Of a stretch of 64,000 nucleotides of DNA, positions 55,792 through 64,000 are shown piece after piece. The DNA is from Nostoc sp. JL34. Its GTDB lineage: Bacteria > Cyanobacteriota > Cyanobacteriia > Cyanobacteriales > Nostocaceae. The notes beneath the pieces were generated by a model. The model was not told the origin of the DNA and searched no databases. It was given only the letters and a program-made list of their open reading frames with translations. The position numbers and the translations under genes were made by a program. The stretch lies in contig NZ_JABXKQ010000044.1 in NCBI RefSeq assembly GCF_017114945.1, forward strand, positions 124,001-188,000, read 5' to 3'. Positions within the stretch are counted from its first letter, which is position 1, and every line of letters starts with the position of its first letter.

Positions 55792-56586
55792 TCATGCTGA
55801 AAAAAGCTCCCTTATTAGCTGAAAACTCTGATGGTAGGGATTATATTGTAGCGACCCTGAAGGCTGATTAACGGTATGAATGGGAATAATTTCTACCACA
55901 CTATTAGTGTAGGCGATCGCTTCAAATCTCTGGACTAACTCGACACTCCAAGTTTCTTCTCGCACTGGCTGCTGGTGGTTTTGCAACCAGTTTACAAGTT
56001 GCGATCGCACAATTCCCGGCAAAATTCCCGATGTTAAAGGTGGTGTCCACCAACTGCGATCGCACCATCCCCAAAGGTTGCCTGTGCTGGTTTCTAGCCA
56101 ATTTTCTTGAGTATCGACTAATATTGCTTCTTGAGCATCTGAGCTAGTTTTTGCCAACCAAGCACTCAAATAGTTTCCAGTTTTATGAGAAGGGAGAGAG
56201 CGAGAAAATTCTGAACTGGCAACAGCGCACGATATACCATTATTTTGTTTTTCTGTCAAATTTTGTGGTAATAATCTACCAGTTATCCATTCTCGCCCAT
56301 CGGGAAAAAGGGTAATTCTGAGAACGGGGAAGTGTGCGAGAAGAATTTGAGCGCCTTGACGCAGACGCTTCCAATCGGGTTGCTGCCAACCGAAAGATTG
56401 TATTGAGAAGAGTAAGCGATCGCAATGTGCTTGCCAATTAGTTAAATTACTATCTAACGAATTCTCATAAACCCGCAATGTTGTAAAAACAGTTGCGCCA
56501 TAAAGTAAACTCGGATCGTTAATGTTTAATTCTAGGGTTTGAGAGTGAATTAATTTACCGTCATACCAAAAAATATTATTTGTCAC
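55792..56586 (-). CDS. aminotransferase class IV (4-amino-4-deoxychorismate lyase-like)
   Basis: 264 residues of the PLP fold type IV. The Schiff-base lysine is probably in LPSHKTGNYLSAWLA. Other landmarks are LLYGATVFTTLRVYENS near the N-terminus, DTQENWLETSTGNLW (E-S-T-G-N block) and SGILPGIVRSQLV. It could be PabC (p-aminobenzoate for folate), D-amino acid or branched-chain type; the short length and gene context favour a PabC-like role without proof. It starts 12 bases before the next gene's stop, so it probably shares an operon with the GNAT gene. Confidence 0.88.
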   Translation of the reverse strand: MTNNIFWYDGKLIHSQTLELNINDPSLLYGATVFTTLRVYENSLDSNLTNWQAHCDRLLFSIQSFGWQQPDWKRLRQGAQILLAHFPVLRITLFPDGREWITGRLLPQNLTEKQNNGISCAVASSEFSRSLPSHKTGNYLSAWLAKTSSDAQEAILVDTQENWLETSTGNLWGWCDRSWWTPPLTSGILPGIVRSQLVNWLQNHQQPVREETWSVELVQRFEAIAYTNSVVEIIPIHTVNQPSGSLQYNPYHQSFQLIRELFSA

Positions 56587-56598
56587 AACTGCTTATCG

Positions 56599-57036
56599 CT
56601 ACAACTCTATTGAAAAGTGATGACTTGTAATACTCATACGCTGCATGAGATAAAACCTGTGGGCTGCAAATCGCTGAACGCCAGAATCCAGACTCAGGTG
56701 TTTACACTCATGATTTCTGGCATATTCAATTAGCCACTGAAATAACTGTTGACCATAGCTATGCGATCGCTTCAACTCATCAACAACTAAATCATCAATG
56801 TATAAAAACTTACCCAATGCTAAACAATTAGAAATGCGAAATCCAGCGATCGCCACAGCTTGCTTTTCTACTTCCAAGAATGCCAGTTGATATCCTTCTT
56901 TCATTTGATATCGAACTCGTTCTACAAACTTAGCCTCTTCAAGGTGAGGGCGCAACTGGAAAATAACAGGAAAACACTCTAATATTTGAAAGTCAGATTC
57001 TGCCAATTGTATTGACATTAGTATTGCCTTACTCAA
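56599..57036 (-). CDS. GNAT-family N-acetyltransferase
   Basis: 145 residues of the GNAT fold. The conserved acetyl-CoA segment is FLYIDDLVVDELKRSHSYGQ, then LFQWLIEYARNHECKHLSLD; the R-x-x-G/A loop is RSHSYG. The catalytic His/Tyr near the C-terminus is in AAHRFYLMQRM. The substrate is unknown. It lies 12 bases upstream of the aminotransferase gene on the same strand. Confidence 0.85.
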   Translation of the reverse strand: MSKAILMSIQLAESDFQILECFPVIFQLRPHLEEAKFVERVRYQMKEGYQLAFLEVEKQAVAIAGFRISNCLALGKFLYIDDLVVDELKRSHSYGQQLFQWLIEYARNHECKHLSLDSGVQRFAAHRFYLMQRMSITSHHFSIEL

Positions 57037-57115
57037 TCATGCGTGAGAAATTTGTAAACAATTGGGCCGATATCATTCCCTACTACACTCGCAGCCAATC
57101 GTGATAACTAATAAT

Positions 57116-57901
57116 TTAATCTTTAGGGGGAAATATAATTTTCTGAGTCCCTTCAAGAGTTGTAATTACTTTTCCTCCTAAAGCTTCAATTTCCCTAATG
57201 GCGCGTTTGCGAGTTCTTTGATCAGCTTGATTATTTAAAACTATTGACCATGTAGCAATTTGAGCATATTTACTATTAGGATTCCGACTCAGAAATTCAG
57301 CAGTTCTTTGAGAAGTCTTTGCTATAAACTGACTCTCTGCATCTGAAAAATTACCAGCCCAGTTTGCCGCTGTTGCAAAAGATTTCTGAGCAGCTTTAGC
57401 GTTGCCTAAAAATAATAACTCATCAACTCCTTTATAACGCCACACGTAATAAGATTTTTCAGGAACTGAGGGAGATAGTGATTTTAAGCCTTTCTCTGAT
57501 AATGCGATCGCGCGTTCTGGCATAGCAGCATACAATGAAGTACTGATAGAAAGACTCCGATACGCTGCTAAAAATCGCGGGTCATGTTTGAGAATGACTT
57601 CAAAATATTCTGGACTTAAACTGTAACCTGTTTTATCCCGAACTTCATCATCTCCGAAATATTGTATAAAATTGAGATATACTAAATCTGCAATAAAGTT
57701 ATCATAACCAAAAGTAGGCATTTTTTGGAGAAAGTTAAGACGAATGTTTTCAGATTTTATTTCTTTTTCTAGAGTCTCTAAAGAGGCAGATTGTTTGCTA
57801 TTTATTAGTTTTTGCAATTGGGGGAATTGAATCAAGCCAACTCCTAAAATACATATACAAATTACAAAAGGTGTAGCAAAAGCTTGACGAGATAACAACA
57901 T
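57116..57901 (-). CDS. TPR-like membrane-anchored protein
   Basis: 261 residues. There is an N-terminal hydrophobic anchor or signal (about 10-27, FVICICILGVGLIQFP), a short polar region, then helical repeats in the style of TPR or Sel1 (LKHDPRFLAAYRSLSISTSL, PERAIALSEKGLKSLSPSVP, NAKAAQKSFATAANWAGN). The order suggests a protein facing the periplasm or thylakoid lumen. The C-terminus has EALGGKVITTLEGTQKIIFP. No specific family recognised. Confidence 0.8.
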   Translation of the reverse strand: MLLSRQAFATPFVICICILGVGLIQFPQLQKLINSKQSASLETLEKEIKSENIRLNFLQKMPTFGYDNFIADLVYLNFIQYFGDDEVRDKTGYSLSPEYFEVILKHDPRFLAAYRSLSISTSLYAAMPERAIALSEKGLKSLSPSVPEKSYYVWRYKGVDELLFLGNAKAAQKSFATAANWAGNFSDAESQFIAKTSQRTAEFLSRNPNSKYAQIATWSIVLNNQADQRTRKRAIREIEALGGKVITTLEGTQKIIFPPKD

Positions 57902-58427
57902 ATTTTTCTTGTCTCTATCATCACAGTGATATCATTGTATACATAGTGGTAGAAGAAAAGTCAGCCCCACTTGCGCGTCTATGCTTTACTATTTCAAATA
58001 AAAAACAGGTTAACGAAAATAAATTAATTTAATTAATAGCATTTATTTATACTTGTATTTGTCTTTTCTCAAAGACGTACTAAGTATAGTTGTATACGAT
58101 TATAAGCTAATTTATACTTATTGCAATGAAGCGCCAAAAAGCTAATTAAATAATGATTTCAGAATCACGATATTTAGGACAACGGGTAAACCTCTACCAG
58201 AGTGCTGGACTCACTGCAACACAATGGATTCAAAATCTAAAAATTGTATTATTCTTTTTTAAGATAAATTTGGCTTTAGGAAACCATTACTTTTTTTGAG
58301 TAAAAATTTCTTAAATTATTAAGTTGTTTTGACTTTAGTTACTTTTTTTGAGTAAAAGCCTTAAAATTTTTGATATAACCTAAAATTGTATTTTGTTTAT
58401 ATTTAAATCTGTAACCTGTAAAACGTC
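57902..58427. other. AT-rich region upstream of a three-gene operon, with a direct repeat
   Basis: About 525 bases, strongly AT-rich. It contains two copies of TTACTTTTTTTGAGTAAAA (58287-58305 and 58339-58357), 52 bases apart, each a near-palindrome around TTACT…AGTAA. They may be an operator or a transcription-factor pair for the genes that follow. Confidence 0.5.
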
Positions 58428-58934
58428 ATGGTGAATAATACTCTTAACGAAAACACAGAAGCTAATGGTCAAGCCATTGAAAATGGGGAAAACAATAGTC
58501 AACTTAGCAAACCAAGTAGTGAATTTAAAAGAAAAGTTAAGAAGCTAAATACTAAGGGAGAAGGATTCAATATTGATGACATTATTGATGCTATTCAAAC
58601 AGCAATAGTTGAAGTTGTCGAGCTAGAAATTACTACTTGGGTTCCAGACTCCTCTACTCAGTTAGAACAACCACAAAGACAACAAGTTGCTCAACCAGGT
58701 AATCGAATGTACACCATAATTAATCTAATTGATGGTGATATAAATAATGAAGTTGGTAGTCAATTTGTTGGCAGCGGCTCGTATACAGAGCTTCGCGAAT
58801 TTCATCTGAGTCAAATCAAAGAAAGTCGGGAGATTATGCAAAAAAATATAGAAAGTTTGCAGAAGTTGTATGGATTTTTTATAGAAATTATGAAATCTCG
58901 TAGAACTTCACAACAATCGCCATCCCGTCCATAG
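58428..58934 (+). CDS. hypothetical protein 1 of a three-gene operon
   Basis: 168 residues. A polar N-terminus leads into a helix (DDIIDAIQTAIVEVVELEIT, TWV), then a Gln/Pro-rich linker (about 78-92). A compact C-terminal part reads MYTIINLIDGDINNEVGS, then QFVGSGSYTELREFHLSQIK. A segment with the pattern IVEVVELEITTWV resembles one in the next protein (GLVDDITALEVNTMV), hinting at a shared short helix. No recognised family, no signal peptide. Confidence 0.7.
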   Translation: MVNNTLNENTEANGQAIENGENNSQLSKPSSEFKRKVKKLNTKGEGFNIDDIIDAIQTAIVEVVELEITTWVPDSSTQLEQPQRQQVAQPGNRMYTIINLIDGDINNEVGSQFVGSGSYTELREFHLSQIKESREIMQKNIESLQKLYGFFIEIMKSRRTSQQSPSRP

Positions 58935-59036
58935 TAGTCGTTATTTATTAATAATCATCATAAAATATCTACAGCATAGGAACTTGTCCAAACCTGTAGA
59001 TTAATTTGCCTTAGAGAAATCAAGGAAATTGTTACT

Positions 59037-59873
59037 ATGCCTAACAAAATTCAAGAACAAGCCAGAGATTTGCTAGAAAAACTAGTATCATCTGTACATG
59101 GATTAGTCGATGATATTACAGCTTTAGAAGTAAATACGATGGTTGTGGAGCAAATTACTGGCGCAAAGTTTAATGCTTGGCAAGCGTATGAAGAGATTTA
59201 TTCAATAAATGACAAAGACTATTTTGATGTCAAAGGAATTCCAAATCCAGATAATTTATCAGAACCAGAAAGAACTCAAGCTCAAGACCTACGCAAGCGT
59301 TATACGAGTCTATTTTCACAACTTGAAAGAGAATATTTTTACATTCTCCTTGAACAAAGTACTGAGACTAGTGAGCCAGACTCCAGGATAATACAATATC
59401 AGGAGCGTCTTAAATATCAAGTGGAACATAAAGCAAATATTGTTCCAACTGATGAGGTATACATAAAGTTAGCTAGACCAATCTTACCTGCTCCAACTCC
59501 TGTTGCAGGTGAACAAGATAATCAAAAAGATTTGCAGCAAAGATGGCAAGAGATTGAAGCACTTTTGAATAATGATAAATTTATTCGTACCCTGCGGAAA
59601 ATGTCTGAACTGAAAGCTGCACTTAATAGTGGTAACATTACCAGCGTAGATATTGATATTATTTATGCTCAAACTGTTATGCAGTTAGATGGAGATATTA
59701 TCAGCCGTTACCATAAAAAGCTATTTCAATTACCTGAAGGGGATAGAGATTTAATCTTAAAAATACATCATGAAGGGGTAGTTGCTGGAGAAAAACAGTG
59801 GCGTGGAACACTAGATTTTCTGATTGGTATTGTACAAGGTATCGCCAAATTATCCCGAAATGAACGCTTATAA
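59037..59873 (+). CDS. hypothetical protein 2 of a three-gene operon
   Basis: 278 residues, all helical in appearance and highly charged (DLRKRYTSLFSQLEREYFYI, LQQRWQEIEALLNNDKF, VAGEKQWRGTLDFLIGIVQG). There is no signal peptide or membrane span. Its stop codon overlaps the start of the third gene by 14 bases. Not recognised; a coiled-coil or scaffold role is possible. Confidence 0.7.
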   Translation: MPNKIQEQARDLLEKLVSSVHGLVDDITALEVNTMVVEQITGAKFNAWQAYEEIYSINDKDYFDVKGIPNPDNLSEPERTQAQDLRKRYTSLFSQLEREYFYILLEQSTETSEPDSRIIQYQERLKYQVEHKANIVPTDEVYIKLARPILPAPTPVAGEQDNQKDLQQRWQEIEALLNNDKFIRTLRKMSELKAALNSGNITSVDIDIIYAQTVMQLDGDIISRYHKKLFQLPEGDRDLILKIHHEGVVAGEKQWRGTLDFLIGIVQGIAKLSRNERL

Positions 59874-60819
59874 AACACACACAGATCATCAAGCTGATGT
59901 TCAACTCTCTTTCTTTTTGCAAATCCCTCAAGGCACTCCTATTGAACTTGAAATTAAGGTTGAGCCAGCACAATATACTTTTTATCTAAATAATGCAGTT
60001 TTAAAACGAATTGAGCAAGCACGAGAAATTGGTTGCTCTCTGTACATTCCACCAAAATTACTAGCTTATCTTTGGTACTACAACTGCTTTAGCGATAAGA
60101 TTTGCTTCAGTAAGAATACTATCTCATACAATAAATTAGTAATTACTAAAAAAAACTTTAAAATATTTGATAATACTTTTATAGTAAATTTTCTCAACTT
60201 ATTATGGAGTAAATCATTACAAAATAAATTGACGTTACAGTATGGTCTTACTTTTAATTCTTATTATAAAGAAGATACATCAGCGTTATATTTTTGGAAA
60301 GAACAAGATATTGTTTTACAAAGCAATGTCTTATTTTATGGCGACATAATTCACAAAATTAGGAATGATTTTATCAAAAATCCTGAGTGTTTAAATATTG
60401 TTTATGTGCATTATTGGCTTATTGAAGAAATACTAAGCTATCTTCGGACTAAATTAAATCTATTAGCTTGGGAGCTAGCTTCACTGTTTCCTGGTGCTTT
60501 TTTCGCTTTGAAATTACATTTAGTACAGTCACTTACACTTTCATTATCAATACTTGCTGGGTTAGTAACATCCTTTGTATTTGCTACTATTCGCTATTGG
60601 CTTGCTAATCAACTTCCGAGATGGACTTATATCAGCTCTCAGTATCGAAATTGGCTGGCGTGGGGACTAACTTGTGTCACTTCTAGTATTTTTCTTTTTA
60701 CTCCCACTGATTTCTTATTTTTGCTGTTTTTGTCACTACTTGGGCCGCTATTACAAAGGGTTTTTAGTTTTATAGTGGGGCAAATTGGCAAAGGTTTTAT
60801 GCGTCGGTTACTAGGTTGA
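59860..60819 (+). CDS. membrane protein 3 of a three-gene operon
   Basis: About 319 residues from the ATG at 59860 (MNAYKTHTDHQADVQL); an in-frame ATG at 59824 would deepen the overlap with the upstream gene and looks less likely. The N-terminal 220 residues are soluble and beta-rich at first (ELEIKVEPAQYTFYLNN). The last 110 hold two to four membrane helices (LTLSLSILAGLVTSFVFAT and WLAWGLTCVTSSIFLFTP). No family recognised. Translational coupling implies function with the second protein. Confidence 0.7.
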   Translation: MNAYKTHTDHQADVQLSFFLQIPQGTPIELEIKVEPAQYTFYLNNAVLKRIEQAREIGCSLYIPPKLLAYLWYYNCFSDKICFSKNTISYNKLVITKKNFKIFDNTFIVNFLNLLWSKSLQNKLTLQYGLTFNSYYKEDTSALYFWKEQDIVLQSNVLFYGDIIHKIRNDFIKNPECLNIVYVHYWLIEEILSYLRTKLNLLAWELASLFPGAFFALKLHLVQSLTLSLSILAGLVTSFVFATIRYWLANQLPRWTYISSQYRNWLAWGLTCVTSSIFLFTPTDFLFLLFLSLLGPLLQRVFSFIVGQIGKGFMRRLLG

Positions 60820-60947
60820 AAATCGGGGATGAGGCATTGAAAAAAAGATTTTCTTGTGAAAGAGACCGTTTTCAGAAAAAGATTAGGGGTATAGAGATGT
60901 CAGAGTATAGGGTAACTGCATATTCAAATAATCTTACCCAGATTAAA

Positions 60948-62189
60948 TCAGACTTTATAATTACATTTCAACCGCTGCCAACACTGCCCGGCGATCGCCC
61001 AATCTTCTTGAGTATGAATAACTAATACCCGCACTGCTGAATCGGGTGTAGCAATATCCTCATCCACAGGCTGGTGTTCATTTTTCTCAAGATCAAGTTT
61101 CAGTCCCAAAAAACCAAAGGCTTCACAGGCGGCTTGGCGAATTTGTGGAGAGTGTTCACCCACGCCTGCTGTAAACACTAAAGCATCTAATCCGCCCAAA
61201 CTAGCAAGCATGGCGCCGATACCAGAACGCAAGCGATGCACGTAGATATCCCACGCCAGGTGAGCGCGGGAATTACCTTGAGCGTACGTCGTAGACATCG
61301 CTTCTCTCACCTCACGCATATCGCTAGATACACCCGAAATTCCCTTTAACCCAGAAGCTTTATTTAATATCTCATCCAACCTTTCGACTGAGTAATTGCA
61401 GTACCGCAACAGGTAAATCAGAATCCCCGGATCAACTGAACCAGAACGACTACCCATCATCAATCCTTCTACGGGCGTGAATCCCATAGTAGTATCAATA
61501 CTGCGGCCGTTTTTAATCGCCGCTAAAGAGCAACCATTGCCCAGATGGCAGGTAATCAACCGCTCAGATGCAACATTTCGACCGAGAATTTGGGCAGCAC
61601 GTTGAGAACAGTATTGGTGACTGATACCATGAAACCCGTAGCGACGAATACCTTGCTCTACCCACTGATATGGTCCAGGATAGATTGCTGCTGCATCGGG
61701 TAGAGTGGCATGAAATCCGGTATCAAAGACTGCTATTTGAGTGACACCTTTTAAGATGTTTTCAACTGCTTCTATACCTGACAAAGCTGCTGGATTATGT
61801 TCGGGAGCAAGATTAGACAGATCAGCGATCGCCTTTTTGACATCCTCCGTAATTACCACACTATCTCGATAATCCTCTCCACCATGTACTATCCGATGCC
61901 CCACCACATCGATTTCTGACAACTGATTAATTACCTTAGTAGCATCATGATTAAGTGTATTGAGCATATAGGTGAGGTGTGCCTGTGGAGAATCACCAGC
62001 AATTGATTTTTGCAGCGTTGCACCCGTAGCAGTTTTCACCTCAATTTCTGCCACACCTCGATCTTGAGTCCAGTTGATTTTCCCTTCCCAAAGGGGCTGG
62101 AGTGCTTGGGTGGGAAAAGCTTCATCTGCAATTTCATACAGACAACTCTTTTGGCTGCTCGATCCGGCATTCAGCACCAATATTTTCAT
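60948..62189 (-). CDS. ackA: acetate kinase
   Basis: 413 residues of the ASKHA fold. Landmarks are the opening MKILVLNAGSSSQKSCLYEI, VGHRIVHGGEDYRD, FDTGFHATLP (catalytic region), ITCHLGNGCSLAAI (phosphate-binding loop) and LDALVFTAGVGEHSPQIR. It interconverts acetate and acetyl phosphate with ATP, used in fermentation or acetate overflow. No phosphotransacetylase gene lies beside it here. Confidence 0.97.
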   Translation of the reverse strand: MKILVLNAGSSSQKSCLYEIADEAFPTQALQPLWEGKINWTQDRGVAEIEVKTATGATLQKSIAGDSPQAHLTYMLNTLNHDATKVINQLSEIDVVGHRIVHGGEDYRDSVVITEDVKKAIADLSNLAPEHNPAALSGIEAVENILKGVTQIAVFDTGFHATLPDAAAIYPGPYQWVEQGIRRYGFHGISHQYCSQRAAQILGRNVASERLITCHLGNGCSLAAIKNGRSIDTTMGFTPVEGLMMGSRSGSVDPGILIYLLRYCNYSVERLDEILNKASGLKGISGVSSDMREVREAMSTTYAQGNSRAHLAWDIYVHRLRSGIGAMLASLGGLDALVFTAGVGEHSPQIRQAACEAFGFLGLKLDLEKNEHQPVDEDIATPDSAVRVLVIHTQEDWAIAGQCWQRLKCNYKV

Positions 62190-62388
62190 AGTGACAACAT
62201 AAAAACATGATCTCCTTTGATCATGTCATTAAGTCTAGCCTCATGCTTAGTTTTCTCAACGATGGATAAAGGTTTTAAGAGTATCCAAGAAAGGAAACCC
62301 CCTACTGAAATCGTTATACTAACTGTGGGAGGCTGTTTATCTATCCAGCCAGATTCCATAGTTGTGTTTTTTTATAGCTTGCTGCACT

Positions 62389-63267
62389 ATGTCCTTCTTC
62401 AAAACCCCGCTGATTGGTTTAAAAGCTGACTCATTTCGTCATCCATTAGACCTGGAAGCTACCAGAGCGCTCAAGCAGATACCAGGCATAGATATGTTGG
62501 TGCGAAATTGGCTTGGGCCAATGGCAGAGCAGGTTTTCTATGTGGAAAATATTGCCTCCAGTGTTCTGGTGAGTGAAAAGCAACTGCCTGATTTATACAA
62601 ATTGTTGTTAGATGCCTGTAAAATCCTGGATATAGATCCTCCCCAGTTGTACGTCCGGCAACATCCGGCTCCCAACGCCTATACTTTTGCTGTGCGGGGT
62701 AAGCAGCCTTTTGTTGTGCTACACACTTCTCTGATTGATATGCTCACACCAGAGGAAATACAGGCAGTAATCGCCCACGAGTTGGGGCATCTCAAGTGTG
62801 ACCATAGCGTTTACTTGACTCCTGTAAATTTATTAATATTAGCTGCGGCGATTGTGCCCAACGTCGGAACCTTCCTTGCCCAAGCCATACAGGCACAGCT
62901 TTTAGAATGGGTACGCTGTGCTGAGTTTACCTGCGATCGCGCCGCATTACTAGCAACCCAAGACCCCAAAGTAGTCATGTCGGTGTTAATGAAGTTGGCA
63001 GGTGGTTCTCCCACCTTAGCGCCCCAACTGAATCTTGATGCCTTTGTTGCTCAAGCCCGCGATTACGATGATATTAGCAAGACAGAACTGGGTGAAATGG
63101 TCAAAGCTGCCCGTACAGCCCAATTAACCCATCCAGTACCAGTGCTGCGGGCGCGAGAAATTGACCGCTGGGCAAGCAGCACAGAATATCAAACTCTGTT
63201 GCAAAGTCATGGACTAAAGTCTACTAATAATGAAGTTGCACGCAAAGGCGGGTGGCGCAATTGGTAG
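62389..63267 (+). CDS. M48-family zinc metallopeptidase
   Basis: About 292 residues from an ATG at 62389 (MSFFKTPLIGLKADSFRHP). The zinc site HELGH lies in AVIAHELGHLKCDHS, with the third ligand probably in RCAEFTCDRAAL. A hydrophobic segment (VNLLILAAAIVPNVGTFLAQ) suggests membrane association, as in HtpX-like enzymes. It is shorter than HtpX and lacks its N-terminal spans. A hairpin terminator follows. Confidence 0.9.
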   Translation: MSFFKTPLIGLKADSFRHPLDLEATRALKQIPGIDMLVRNWLGPMAEQVFYVENIASSVLVSEKQLPDLYKLLLDACKILDIDPPQLYVRQHPAPNAYTFAVRGKQPFVVLHTSLIDMLTPEEIQAVIAHELGHLKCDHSVYLTPVNLLILAAAIVPNVGTFLAQAIQAQLLEWVRCAEFTCDRAALLATQDPKVVMSVLMKLAGGSPTLAPQLNLDAFVAQARDYDDISKTELGEMVKAARTAQLTHPVPVLRAREIDRWASSTEYQTLLQSHGLKSTNNEVARKGGWRNW

Positions 63268-63321
63268 AGCTACTATTCACTAGACATCTGGTGAAATTAA
63301 ATATGCGTTATCCAGAATCCT

Positions 63322-63352
63322 TGTAGAGACTTAGCAGTGCTACGTCTCTACA
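63322..63352 (+). terminator. rho-independent terminator of the M48 gene
   Basis: TGTAGAGAC and GTCTCTACA form a 9-bp stem followed by TTCTTTTTT, about 55 bases after the stop codon. Confidence 0.75.
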
Positions 63353-63543
63353 TTCTTTTTTACCAGAGAGCAAATGCAGAATATTCGTAAAGTTTTACCA
63401 GTAGCTTGATGCATAGATTAGTGATTTTGTCAATATTATAAATGTGATGTCTGTCCACAAGCCGCTTCTCGTAGCTTGCTACGACCTAGTAGTATGCGTC
63501 TACGTACTTATGTAAAATATTGGTACAGCCAAAAAATCAGCTA

Positions 63544-64000
63544 ATGACCAGGTTTCCCTACGACCAGTTCGCAAAAGACTATCTTAAAGAATTATTACAA
63601 CCATTGGGAGAAGTTGAAACAAGTCGGAAAGTTCCGGCGGAAATCCGAGAGGTTGATGTTTATTTTGTCCCTTCACTCGAATCGGCAAGCGATACAATAG
63701 ATTTAGGACTGTTAGGAAAATTTGCGGCTGAACCTGCATTAATTGAACCATTTAGAAATGCGGCTACAATTGCGGAAATTCGTAGTTGTATGAATAAGCT
63801 ATTTGATATTTTCGCTGAAGCAAAGCGTCAGAGTAAAAGTGATAAAAACCGGATTAGCGAATCAGATTTACCAAGGCTATGGATCTTTTCACCTACAGCT
63901 TCTGAATCTATATTGGATGGTTTTAGAAGTAACCTAGATGAAGAAAGTTGGGGAATAGGAGTACATTTTTTAGGTGATTATTTGAGAACAGCAATTGATT
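63544..64000 (+). CDS. hypothetical cyanobacterial protein (partial, 3' end off window)
   Basis: Open from an ATG at 63544 to the edge (152 codons, no stop). The N-terminus FPYDQFAKDYLKELLQPLGE, then REVDVYFVPS, resembles the large cyanobacterial group of Rpn/DUF4351-like proteins with a PD-(D/E)XK-type nuclease core (FxxxFAKxxL and EVDxxF patterns). The match is by eye and incomplete because the gene is cut. Confidence 0.65.
   Translation, partial: MTRFPYDQFAKDYLKELLQPLGEVETSRKVPAEIREVDVYFVPSLESASDTIDLGLLGKFAAEPALIEPFRNAATIAEIRSCMNKLFDIFAEAKRQSKSDKNRISESDLPRLWIFSPTASESILDGFRSNLDEESWGIGVHFLGDYLRTAID

Noticed and set aside
60816..61025. Plus-strand frame after the third gene of the 58-61 kb operon
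   Set aside because: It starts at TTG, has no ribosome-binding site and runs into the antisense of ackA.
63246..63269. tRNA-like 5' half (GGCGGGTGGCGCAATTGG, then TAGAGC) at the end of the M48 gene
   Set aside because: No anticodon or T arm follows, and the bases encode the natural protein end (KGGWRNW-stop), so the likeness is chance.

Overview
The window looks like a chromosomal segment of a filamentous, probably heterocyst-forming cyanobacterium (Nostocales). The reasons are many GCGATCGC (HIP1) octamers inside genes and short heptamer repeat arrays (STRR type) between genes. The gene content is also typical: RNase J, a FtsH3-like protease, ferredoxin-sulfite reductase, a DUF92/VTE6-like protein, an Npun_F0813-type protein, and a fragment of a Mo-dependent-nitrogenase C-terminus family protein at the left edge. 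This is inferred from the sequence alone; no species is named.

Layout. 1-1.4 kb: edge fragment and a hypothetical protein. 1.6-5.7 kb (minus): asd, dapA and the RNase J gene. 6.5-10.4 kb (plus): tig, clpP and clpX, a protein-folding and degradation cluster. 10.5-18.6 kb: two alpha/beta hydrolases, an FAD monooxygenase with a GntR regulator, an S1-domain protein, a fatty acid desaturase, a 51-codon small ORF and an Ycf39-like SDR. 18.7-26.7 kb: a type I secretion-like locus with an HlyD adaptor, a subtilisin-like protease, a second decayed protease fragment, an ABC exporter with cNMP-binding and C39-like domains, and a PpiC/SurA-like isomerase. 27-37.6 kb: DUF92 protein, VOC protein, lipase, VIT/VWA protein, TPR protein, rsmE, sir and a small outer-membrane-like protein. 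38-43 kb: two tandem ADP-ribosylglycohydrolases, then a minus-strand group with cutA, an HTH-acidic protein and a membrane protein, plus an Npun_F0813-type gene. 43.4-47.7 kb: four tRNA genes (Arg-TCT, Thr-GGT, Tyr-GTA, Ser-TGA), a PD-(D/E)XK endonuclease directly after tRNA-Arg, nadA and a metallophosphoesterase.

47.8-52.5 kb is the most accessory-looking part. A three-gene minus-strand operon encodes a small protein, a large PIN-nuclease/winged-helix protein and an AAA+ ATPase. It lies between tRNA-Ser and a vapBC toxin-antitoxin pair, and I do not recognise it as a named system. 53-57.9 kb: ftsH followed by paired hairpins, an aminotransferase IV, a GNAT protein and a TPR-like membrane protein. 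58.4-60.8 kb: a second unrecognised three-gene operon ending in a membrane protein. 60.9-64 kb: ackA, an M48 protease and a truncated hypothetical gene at the right edge.

There are no rRNA genes, CRISPR arrays or intact transposases. Mobile or repeated DNA is limited to a 210-bp MITE-like element with a 7-bp target duplication, several heptamer arrays, and small palindromes.
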